Shown in pieces: positions 24,764-34,114 of a stretch of DNA of 64,000 nucleotides. Position numbers and translations under genes: made by a program. Source of the DNA: Oscarella lobularis (taxonomy: Eukaryota; Porifera; Homoscleromorpha; Homosclerophorida; Oscarellidae); NCBI RefSeq assembly GCF_947507565.1, contig NC_089186.1, positions 1,488,001-1,552,000 of the forward strand, read 5' to 3'. The number at the start of each line of letters is the position of its first letter. Position 1 is the stretch's first letter. The notes under the pieces were generated by a model. It ran no database searches and was not told the DNA's origin. It saw nothing but the letters and a program-made list of their open reading frames with translations.

Positions 24764-25730
24764 TACGCCGAAGCTTTCGCTTTAGGGATTAGGGAGGAGA
24801 AAATTCGCTGTGTGTGGCAAAGATTTTCATCAATATCCCGTAAGTAGGAGTTCCCCCAGCGTTGCAGAAAGACTGGGAGATCTCTGCATCTTTCCGTCCA
24901 TCATCATTTGGATACAGCCCGACTAGAGACAATCACTGTCAGTAGTCTAGTCACCGCACAATGCTTAGAAACAACACGGCTAAAGATAGCTTCGGATCCT
25001 CCCACTACATGCATTAGCATATGCGATTATAAATAGACTCGTGGCACACTTCCAGCCGTCGCTTCTTTGTTGTTCCGCGTGCAGTGTAGTTTGTTTTGGT
25101 TAGCTTGGAAAAGAGGAGTCCGGACTCCAACTATTAATTACGAATATCTCATCGATTCGATAAGCTCACTTTTTCATTTTGCAGACGTCCCCTTTGGCTT
25201 GGTAGCAGATCTTATCATTTCGTCGTCATCTGTACTGCATTCGTTTCTTTCGGCTTTCTACAAATTCAAAGAATTCATTTTTGACGTGCTTCTCTACCTC
25301 TAAAAAGACGTGGGAGGCTGAGATGGGATAAACGGACAATGAACGGTTTTTCGGAATGCGATGGAAAGAAGGCCCATTTTTTTTCGAGCTCGCGGTTCCC
25401 AGCTCACTGATTCCAGGGATCATCCAGTCGCCCCGCACTCGAGCGTCTCCACAGGCGCTGCGTGACGTCTGACAAAGGCGATGCTTCGGCTGAAACGCTT
25501 CTTCGCGTTGTGAGCACTGCTGAGAGCCGCTGAGAGCATCTTTGGGGCGCTGCGTTTGCCCACGGATAATAACCGTGGTTTTCCAGCTGCGTTTGCCTCT
25601 CCTATTAACGCGCGCTAACTCGACGAAAGCTGCAGGAGCTACAGGGAGCTGAACTGAATAAAGGAAATGTGCAGCAGCCTTTCTTATAGATTTGCGGTCA
25701 ATTATTAGAAGCCTTTGAGCCTATCACGTG
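24764..25730. other. Spacer between RTK-C and the deacetylase gene
   Basis: Divergent intergenic region. Its left 300 bp match the RTK-B upstream region (shared promoter block). TATAAATA at 25028-25035. No convincing coding exon; a 78-codon ORF at 25067 has no supporting features. Confidence 0.5.
25028..25035. promoter_or_regulatory. TATA-like element upstream of RTK-C
   Basis: TATAAATA followed by GACTC, 265 bp before the RTK-C start; counterpart of the element at 17741. Orientation is ambiguous, as for that copy. Confidence 0.45.
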
Positions 25731-27255
25731 ATGGCAAATTGTCGCGTTGCTTGCAAGCGCGTCGTTCTTCCTGGAGGACGACTCGTCGATGGCGAATGCT
25801 GCGTAGAAGTAACCGATGGCACTATCACATCGATATCGAAAGATCTCGAATCTGGGGGCCCAGATGGGTCCCCCCTTCACAAAGCTGACCTCGTCGTTCC
25901 CGGATTCGTGGACATTCACAATCATGGAATAGGTACAATAAAGTATTAAGGGGTAAATTAACTCATTTCCTTTCCAGGTGGTTCAAACGATATTCTCGAG
26001 AATTGGGCTAATCCAGGTAATTATTAATTAATTTAATAGTTATATGTAACTTATTAAATCTTTGTTTTAGACTACACCCTTTCTCGTCTTCCATCGTGGG
26101 GCATCACATCGTGTTTAGCGTCGGTCGTCTTTTCAAAACCTCACCTTGTCTCCGATAAAGTGATTTCATCTCTCACTCATTCTTTTGGCGATACAAGACA
26201 CGGTGCAGTGTTAGAGGGGATTCACGCAGAGGTAAAGTACGTAAGCATGTTAGCTGACTTCCTAAACTTCTTTGTGTATCTTATGCTAGGGTCCTGTCAT
26301 TAATGACTGGGGTGCTCTGCCTCAAATTTCAACGGACATCTCCCTATCGAATTTCGAAAATCTTCTTTCTTCTCTTCCGAATCTCAAAATTATGACAATC
26401 AGTCCTCACCTCGAATCGAAGCGACACTACGAACGTCTCGAGGCTCTCCTACGACGAAACGTCGTTCCCGCTTTGGGTCACGACAAAGTGGCAAGCGAGA
26501 CGGAAATCCTCGGCGCTCTGCGCCTCGCACAATCGCATGGGAAGCGACTTCACGTGACGCACTGTTTCAACGTTTCGACGTTTCATCATCGTAATCCCGG
26601 ACTCGTCAATTTCGGACTGACATCCGAATTTCCTCGTTTCGAGAAGTACGAGAACTTGAAACCGCCTACTATTGAACTCGTCGGCGATTTATCGCACGTG
26701 TACGAAACAGTATAGCTTATATAGAATTATTTATTTATTGATTTTTTAGTCATCCGCTAACATTGACGACTGCCGTTCGCGCTCGTCAAGCTTCCGACAT
26801 TGCCTTTGTTACGGACGCTGTGCAAGAGCCCCTGCCTGGACAGAAGGTCATGTACAATGGAAGACGGCGTATGATATCTATAGTCATTACATACATGGTC
26901 TAAAATTTACTGTTATTAGTTGAAGTGTCTTCCGACGCCACACGAGTCGTTTTATCGGGTACGGATACGTTAGCTGGCAGCTGTTCGTCTCTACTTCAGA
27001 CGTTTTATTTTTTGGTAAATAATCTTGGTGTGTCGATTGGGTCGGCGGTGCAGATGCTAGCGGAGACACCTGCTCGGTATTCTCTTTATTTTTCTATGGT
27101 TCTGAAAGAGATTTGGATTTGTTTTTAGAATTGCTGGTATTGCTGGAATTGGTGAACTTTCTGTGGGAAAACGAGGCGATTTGCTTTGTTTTGACGCAGA
27201 CCTTCGCCTGATGTCGACAATTGTAGCGGGAAGAGTAGCGTACGCCTGTTCATAA
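25731..27255 (+). CDS. N-acetylglucosamine-6-phosphate deacetylase-like amidohydrolase (NagA/AMDHD2 family)
   Basis: Metal-dependent amidohydrolase expected to remove acetate from GlcNAc-6-phosphate in amino-sugar catabolism (cytosol). Seven exons with phases that fit: from 25731, then about 25978-26015, 26071-26231, 26290-26711, 26749-26867, 26920-27075, 27129-27255. Visible family motifs: GFVDIHNHGIGG (metal HxH near the N-terminus), GIHAEGP (metal Glu), LGHDKV, THCFN and HHRNPG (phosphate/substrate loop), FVTDA (catalytic Asp), LAGS, and the C-terminal GKRGDLLCFD strand. ATG at 25731 is used rather than the GTG one codon earlier. The segment after EGP (VINDWGALPQ) differs from the usual EGPFI..., so this may be a divergent subfamily. 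AATAAA follows the stop at once. Confidence 0.88.
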
Positions 27256-27584
27256 TAAAACATCAGCAATCGCTCCTAGAGTTGACAGTAGCATCCGCGA
27301 GGCTCATATAAATGCGATTTCTTCCAAGGTACCCCAATTGGTAATACTTACATTTATTTTTGGCACTGGGTGGGACTCTGTTTTGAATTTTCTCTGAACC
27401 TGGAGAGATAGAGTTCGGGCTTCATTGAAGAAAATCATTTTTCGCGTATATGAATTGTGTAATAAATTTATTACAGATCTGGGTTAAAATCGCGGCTCAA
27501 TTAAATGAATCAATTCAGGTTATTTAGCGCGCTTTGGCTCGTTCTGCTTTTGCATTTTCTTTCGATTTCGTCACACAGAAAGCG

Positions 27585-27900
27585 ATGTTCAAGCGAAAAT
27601 CGACGCGACGACAAGACAAACTGCCACCAGAAGTACAATCAAGGTGAGGCCTCCTGAGAGGAAACAAAAGCAAAAACTCGAAATCACGATGTTAGGAAGA
27701 AGTCTCATTGCCACGATCGGATTTCATCTATCCAAAAGTAGCCCAATCTACGGCTGCTTTCGCAAAGAAGGCGTAAGATTCTCATACGAGTGCCTCGTTT
27801 GTGTTAGAAGCTCAGAATCTCATCGTAGAATCGGGTTTTACGTGCGACGATGATAGCGAAGCTCGTCGAGGCGCTGGCTGACATATTGGCGTGATCAAAC
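27585..27900 (+). CDS. Possible small multi-exon gene, unrecognised
   Basis: Three exon-like stretches: a basic start (MFKRKSTRRQDKLPPEVQS) ending at a GTGAGG donor near 27642; a stretch EEVSLPRSDFIYPKVAQSTA ending at GTAAGA near 27772; and a third frame (AQNLIVESGFTCDDDSE) after TTAG near 27808. The phases do not join cleanly, so this may be a decayed gene or a chance set of open stretches. No domain recognised. Confidence 0.22.
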
Positions 27901-28634
27901 TTCGCCTTCTTGGCTCTCTCCAGACGATGCAGTTCGGGGAGCCCCCCTTATATAAGCTTACCAGGTAAGCGAGACTATAGGCATGCGCTTAGGGGGCGGG
28001 CCTCTCTAACAGCGTCGTACATGGAGATTGAGTGCCACAGGCTGCGTTTTGGACATAGACCGATTTTCGACCGAATCTAAACATTAGGGTTCGATTTCTG
28101 ACAGTCTAATCGTGGGTGGGTTGGGGCTCATGCGAGGGCTCGTGGCAGAGCATGCATGAATCTCCCGCTTTATGTACGAAGCGGAGAGTGTAGACGGGAC
28201 AAAATCCGGTTTTAGAGCAGTTATTGATCATAGAATATTTATTGATTGTGGTGAGCGCCGCTCTCCTTTCTGTTGCCCGTACACAACCTGGTTAGGGACT
28301 AGGCTACTGTAGACCTACATGTATGTCTGCTTCCCGTATACTAACTTCGATCCCGTCTAACCCATAGGGGATCGACGTCGCGGAAATTCGACATCAGTAG
28401 GACTTGGCTTCCAACGCGACTCGGATATCTGCTTTCACAGATCGCCCAAGTAGACTATCTCGAGTAGAGTCTAAGATGTAACTGCGTGCAGACAAAATTT
28501 CCAGCTGTCTTGACAACTGCATTTTTTTGTGCGCTCACGGAACTTGTACAATACTATTACGGATTGACTACAACACGGTCGACTCGTGAAACGAAACGAA
28601 GAAGTACGTTTTCGGTAGAAGGACCACTGATTCT
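27901..28634. other. Intergenic, nothing recognised
   Basis: Mixed composition with a few short inverted repeats and a TATATAAG near 27950. No open frame with support on either strand. Confidence 0.4.
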
Positions 28635-29182
28635 TCACAGACGGAGGCAATGAATGGTGAAATCAATGTATGAATGGCCTGGAATTCCTTTTGCGACGCG
28701 TTTGTCCTGCACAATAAAGGAACGAACGCGTCGTCCCCAGTATTTCTCAAAGTCGTTTCCGGAGTCTGTTGCCGAAGCAATAGTGTAAGAAGGCCAGTCA
28801 TCCTCATTGGAGTAGTAAGTGCAAGCTCTAGATGGCATTGATTCGATATTGAACACCCACATCGCGGCTCCTTGAGCGCTGTCGTAGCTTGGGCCGAATT
28901 CGCTGCCAGGAACGTAGAGAATATGGCTGTTGTGAGTTTCGTGAGAACCGGAACCGCAATTCAGAGAGTAACTCTTGCTCTCTCCAAACGGCGTGTACGT
29001 GCATGTGTTTCCTACACAGCCCACTGAAGCCGTAGCCGGTTTCGGAGGCAGTGAGAAGTGAAAAGGCTGCGATGGAGTGGATAATATAAGACACCAGTAT
29101 ACTATGTACGAAGTCAAATTACCGCTAGGAGAGCGACTTGAATAAATGCACTGAAAAGGACCGAGTATGTGATGAAAGACAT
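28635..29182 (-). CDS. Small secreted protein, unrecognised domain
   Basis: Two exons. Exon 1 starts at 29182 and encodes only a signal peptide (MSFITYSVLFSAFIQVALLA) before a GTAATT donor; exon 2 begins in phase after a CGCAG acceptor near 29072 and runs to the stop at 28635. The mature part (about 145 residues) has four Cys and is rich in aromatic residues: FGPSYDSAQGAAMWVFNIES, CTYYSNEDDW, GRRVRSFIVQDKR. The end (YYSNEDDW...RSFIV) vaguely recalls a beta-gamma crystallin motif, but I would not name it so without a profile search. No paralogue in this window. Confidence 0.6.
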
Positions 29183-29787
29183 ATCGTCGACGCGCTGTTG
29201 GAAAGGTGAAAAGTGAACGCAATGCTAAAAACGTTCTCTTTTAAAGGCATCACCGTACCCAGCCGGAAAATCGTCATTTGTTTTTTTCAAATGATACGGA
29301 ACCGGTAATGGACTCGTGCAAATGTTTGTGGTCTCACAGTCTCATGCACTTAGCCGGCGAACTCGAAGCGACCACAGCCGCTGGCCAAGTTTATTTGCGC
29401 CCGCAGGTAAACGTATAGATAAATATATCATTGCTATCACACCGCCGCTCTTTCGACGGTTCAAATCTATATCCGGCGCCATTGACCTACAGTAGCCCCA
29501 AAGCGAAGAATGAATCGATTGTTCGAATAGCGTTGACTTAGCTACGTACGTTCTCGCGTGCTCGGCCATGCAGGCCCGGCCGCGGCACTCTACGTGTGTG
29601 GTTGTACAGCCTCGAAAAACCGAGATCATGTGAATCCTAGCTAAGAAGAGATCACGACGAACGATGTTTCTTATACTACTTGCATAAGCGACGCTCGCGC
29701 TCGGGAACGCTCGGCGACGCTCGCGTGCGTCGCCTAGCGTCACTGCATGAGCCGCGCGACGCTTGGGTTTCAACGTCAGGGCGAGGG
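29183..29787. other. Intergenic with a GC-rich patch
   Basis: No supported gene. Around 29690-29760 the sequence is rich in CG and GCGTCGC-like words with local self-complementarity. Confidence 0.4.
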
Positions 29788-29846
29788 TCAATTAGTGTAC
29801 CGTCTTTTACAAGGCCACAATTAGTGTACCGTCTTTTAAAAGGCCG
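29788..29846. repeat. Short tandem duplication
   Basis: The word CAATTAGTGTACCGTCTTTT followed by AAGGCC occurs twice in direct tandem, with one base difference near the join. It lies just upstream of the copied deacetylase fragment. Confidence 0.9.
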
Positions 29847-29898
29847 GCGGCACGGAAATTTGGGTGGGCCACTCGAGAAGTAACCGCTTACTTTTCGC

Positions 29899-30115
29899 AA
29901 CAGTATAGCTTATATAGAATTATTTATTGATTTTTTGTCATCCGCTAACATTGAAGACTGCGCTGTTCGCAAGCTTCCGACATTGCCTTTGTTACGGACG
30001 CTGTGCAAGAGCCCCTGTCTGGACAGGAGGTCATGTACAATGATATCTATGTCATTACATGCTTGGTCTAAAATTTACTGTTTTAGTTGAAGTGTCTTCC
30101 GACGCCACACGAGTA
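29899..30115 (+). pseudogene. Copied fragment of the deacetylase gene
   Basis: Matches 26706-26945 of the gene at 25731-27255, covering the end of intron 4, exon 5 and the start of exon 6, including intron sequence. It has several small deletions (for example in the stretch coding for RARQASD and in NGRR) and cannot be translated. Intron sequence is retained, so it arose by DNA duplication, not through an mRNA. Confidence 0.9.
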
Positions 30116-31046
30116 AGAGACAGGCGGTTCTTGACTGCTGTCATCAGCTGAATGAAAAGCTAGAGATCGTCAGAGAAAAGTTGGGAAGGGATGCAACTTG
30201 GCCTGAGATTGCCAAAGAAGCTTTGAAAATGGATATCGATTTGTCTGCGAAGGCGTGGTAAGAATACAACCGATGTTGATCTGATCCATTTTCTCCAAGG
30301 GCTGGACGCAGCGATGATGCCATATTTCGCTACTTTATCTATGGAGCAGCTTGCACGGAAGTGGAGATTGACGTATTGACTGGTGAAAGGGAAATACTCT
30401 GCACTGGCATTATCCAGGATAGCGGTCAAAGGTTCCATAATATCTTATGTCTAGGAATGCAATATAATGATGATTTCTTAGTATGAACCCTTATATTGAC
30501 GTGGGGCCAAGTGCGTGGTGCTTTTGTCATGGGCTTGGGTTATTGGCTTCTTGAAGACATTAAACGTGATCCTGAAACGGGGCAACTTTTGAAAAAGAAT
30601 ACTTGGGTATCGTTTGTGCGTGTCTTTCCTCATCTTGACGTCGCTTTTTTTTTTTCGTTTAGGGATATCATCCTCCTGGCCCCAAGGATATTCCAGTTGA
30701 CTTCAGAGTAGAGTTTCTCAGAGATGCACCAAATCCGTTGGGTGTCTTGGGTTCAAAAGGTATGGACAGTCTGTTGATCACTATTCTCGTCAGGCTAATC
30801 TTTATATGTATATATAGCGACGGGTGAACCGTCGATTTGCATGTCTTGCTCAGCAGTATTCGCTATCGCACAGGCTCTATCGAGTGCTAGAGCAGAAGTG
30901 GGAGAAAGCAGAGTCATTTCACTAGGTGTGAGTCCACGAAATGAAAATGTTCTTTAGTCAGTCCATCTTGTGTTATAGACGGGCCAGTGACCGTCGAACG
31001 TGTTCAAGAACTTGCTTCGCTTAAAACCGAGCAGCTGTTTATCTAA
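30116..31046 (+). pseudogene. 3' part of a xanthine dehydrogenase/aldehyde oxidase gene, frameshifted
   Basis: Six exon pieces with proper splice sites encode the C-terminal part of the molybdopterin domain: DATWPEIAKEALKMDIDLSA; YFIYGAACTEVEIDVLTGE; SMNPYIDVG then QVRGAFVMGLGYWLLEDI; PVDFRVEFLRDAPNP; TGEPSICMSCSAVFAIAQAL; and a terminal exon ending EQLFI then TAA. An extra G in the run at 30503-30506 shifts the frame inside the IDVGQVRGAF motif. About the first 1100 residues of a normal enzyme are missing; instead the sequence joins directly to the copied deacetylase fragment at 30115. Non-functional remnant. Confidence 0.88.
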
Positions 31047-31670
31047 AAGTGTTGAATTGAGCATTTGTTCATATTTAATTAATGACGTCACCTTAGCGCG
31101 CTATCGCCGACGTCGTGGACGAAGAAAGGACGAGAAACAGCTCTGGTACGACGCGCTGTACCCTTTCAGGTACGTTTAGAAACGTTCTTGATCCTTCGCC
31201 CGCTGTTGCAAAGGCGCGAAAAGGAGAGTTTCGCGTTATCCTTTGCGACGTCGATATAAGACGCTCAAAAGCGCATTTAGAGAGCACGTTTCGACTTGAT
31301 CATGTGCACGTTGTATCGATGAACGGCTTTCGTGACCGAAAAAGAGTCGAACAGCTCATCAACCCCTCCCTCCCTTTTTCGAACGCCGATTCGTTGGCTA
31401 GGTTAGGTCTTACGGCGCCGAATGTCCTAAATAATACCTATTTATCGTTATGAGAGGGTCAGATAGACGATTTGCGATCGGGCCATGCTTCACCGATCTT
31501 GAATCTGATATCTTAGACTTTTCCAATTTTTTGCGTCAAGCGATGGAGCTTTGCTATCAAGTCAAATTTTCTGAATCGAACTTGTCTATCATTCAAAGTT
31601 TTAGCGAGAATTATATTCACGGCGGCGTGGTTACTACTGAGTGTAACGGAAGTGAGTCATTTTGAGCAAA
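31047..31670 (+). other. Two unrecognised open frames
   Basis: Open frames at 31115-31453 (FRVILCDVDIRRSKAHLEST) and 31450-31665 have no recognisable domain and no clear splice context. They could be remains of whatever followed the oxidase remnant. Coding status uncertain. Confidence 0.2.
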
Positions 31671-32110
31671 ATTTGACCGGCATCGAACGTTAGAGCCCCA
31701 TAAAGTTGGTAAACTAACAAAATTCAACAATTCTAGCGCGTTTATCTAAGAATTGGCGAGGTCCGGTTTTTTACCATAGCACGCGGTTTTTGGTCGAAAA
31801 CCGTGTCTCTCAAAAGTCTGATTTTTTGGTGTTAAACGATAGGACTTGACTCCACGGTCTCAAAATTGTCAAGCTGGCCGTGTTTTTTTGAAGGGCGTGA
31901 CTAATATTAACCCATACCGGAAGGGGGTCTTTTGGAGGCGAAATTTGACCTCCATCAACTGTTCGACCCTGCAGCTGTGTCAAACTATTATGGTACAATA
32001 GATCTAGCGTGTTTATTTGGAAATCCGTGAGTTGAGGTTTTTAGGCAAACCGTGAGCTATAGCACACGGTTTTTGGTCATTTTGGTGACCTCTCCGATTC
32101 TCAAAATTTC
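31671..32110. repeat. Diverged direct repeat, about 245 bp period
   Basis: Two units (about 31671-31835 and 31922-32105) share in the same order: a TTTGACC start, TCTAGCG(C/T)GTTTAT, a GAGG(T)TTTTTA-type stretch, ATAGCAC(G/A)CGGTTTTTGGTC, and a CTCTC...TCTCAAAA end. Non-coding; probably an old duplicated element. Confidence 0.7.
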
Positions 32111-32400
32111 TTTATAGAACGATGGGTATTGGTTGCCTGTTTGACCTCGCGGTACCAAAAGGACCCCACACCTCGAATTTTGGCTAAAATTCGAATTTTT
32201 GTAGATGATTTATATCAGCACATGGATCAATTCCCTCCTTCTCCATCGTGTTCCTACAGCCTTTCAAGGTAAAGAAGACAATGGATATGAGTGTTCAATG
32301 CACTGAATTGATTTTTTTTCAGTTTTCTTCTCTCCCCAACGCGTCGATCAATCCGACGATTTTTAGATGCAGAAAGAAGAAGACGCAGACGAAGACATCA

Positions 32401-32580
32401 CCCTGGGGACTTGGGTTAAAGTCTCCCTCCTTGTGGGCTGGAGGTTAATCAGCGCCTCCCCTGTGGACTTGGGTTAAAATTCACCCTGGGGACTTGGGTT
32501 AAAGTCTCCCTCCTTGGAGGCTGGAGGTTAATGTGCCTACCCCCTGTGGACTTGGGTTAAAGTTCACTGTGGGGACTGCA
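32401..32580. repeat. Minisatellite, 83-84 bp unit, just over two copies
   Basis: Each unit holds two sub-copies of GGACTTGGGTTAAA separated by a TGGAGGTTAAT-bearing segment. Units start at 32401, 32484 and (partial) 32567. Confidence 0.9.
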
Positions 32581-32770
32581 GTCTCAGTCCCACCGCTTGG
32601 CCAGGAGGTCAAGCGGCAGCGCAGGAGCGGCGGCCCAGGGACAACGAAAGGAGGAAGAGGAAAAGGTGGAAGGGGAGACAAGAAGACTTTTAATTTTTTA
32701 TTTTGTACATCCGGGATATTATCAATAAAAATTTGGCCATACGTTCCCCTACTTTTTCGCTCAATGACAT

Positions 32771-32808
32771 GCGACGCAGAATGACGTATAATACGTCATC
32801 TGCGTCGC
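32771..32808. repeat. Near-perfect inverted repeat (hairpin)
   Basis: Arms of 17-18 bases (GCGACGCAGA...TGACGTA and its complement) around a three-base centre, with one bulged A in the left arm. Confidence 0.9.
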
Positions 32809-32813
32809 CTGCT

Positions 32814-32900
32814 TTAGTTTAGCTTTATTAGGGACTGTCGACAACGTCAGGCTCACTTTCATGCAAAAGGAGCGCCGAGTCCCAAACAAAGCTAAACTAA
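32814..32900. repeat. Inverted repeat with 23-bp arms
   Basis: The left arm 32814-32836 (TTAGTTTAGCTTT...GGGACT) and right arm 32878-32900 are reverse complements with only a few mismatches, separated by about 41 bp. A third hairpin (32905-32934, arms CTCTTG..TCTCC) nests in CGTGC/GCACG pairs at 32901-32953. Could be a small foldback element or MITE remnant. Confidence 0.8.
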
Positions 32901-34114
32901 CGTGCTCTTGTCTCCATACCCTGGAGATCAAGAGTAGACAAAAAAAAGGCACGCAACTATTCTCATGCACTAAACCTAGCATGCAAAAAGAGTCAATCCA
33001 TGCTGGCATCTTCTTGTCTTCACATTTCCTCTTCAGATCGGGAAGCTATAAAAACGAAATACGCTCATACCAAAGAGCCACCCGACGTCGACAGGGTACT
33101 GTAGACAAAAAAAAGGGACTGAGACTGAGCCGCTAGGACAGCTCTATGAGGGGCCCCACTTGCGCTGGAGGCTTGGACGATGTCATAAGGAAGACCTCAT
33201 CGATCGGTGACAAAGAGCGACGAGAAACCGAGCATTTGCCGTCACGTCGCGCTCTCCTAAAATGATCGCGAGGCTCCGGATCGACGGCGACGAGAAGTTC
33301 GAGCTCCTTTTGCTCGTCGCTTTCTTTTTCTCGATGCGGCTAAACTCTCCGAACGCGTATTTCAGGACTGCTTTACGTGCGACGAGGGAGAGAACGAATT
33401 TGCGAGCAGACGTCGGTTCTAGGGGGACCCTCGCGACGCGACCTGCTGGGAGGCATCCTCGGACTTATTTAAGAGTCTAAATACGCTTACCAAGACGCTA
33501 TTGTTTCGTACGCACGAGAAAAGCGTGAAAACGGCGAATTACCTTGTTCGCGCATGCGTAGACCCTAGAAAAAAAGTAACCAATACATCAATAGCACATA
33601 AACTGCTATGTATGTAAAAGCTCTAGTCATAATTCCTAGCGGCTAATATCTCAGGCATGTCAAATACGAGTTTGATAAGACTACATAAAATACTGACGTA
33701 AAAAAGGAGATACAAAAGCATAGGCATGTAGATATAGTATACCAGACTCACCTGGCCTCCTCTATCTTCAATCATCCGACGACACACCTTAATTTCTCAC
33801 GTCAAGATGAGCCCCTCTCAAAGCCCTGCCTTACCTTCAACTTGAAGTTTACTAATCGTGCGTTGAAGACGATCATGCTCTGAATCTTCTAAGTATAGCA
33901 GAAGACAGCTATCTGTTTCATAAAGAGCTACAAAAAAACGGCTAGCCGATTAATTCAGAACTCACCGATTGTTAATTGCCAACCTGAAGATAAAAAAGCT
34001 ATACCTGTGCGTAGTTAATTGATTAATTAAAGAGCGAAATTAGGGATCGAGTGACATGCGTGGTTGCACATCTTTGCTAGCCACGCGCAGTGTATTCTGC
34101 AACCGAAAGCCTGA

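Noticed and set aside
33262-33480. ORF starting MIARLRIDGDEKFELLLLVA
   Set aside because: Another frame in the same place is equally open apart from one stop; no domain, no splice context, not in the duplicated unit.
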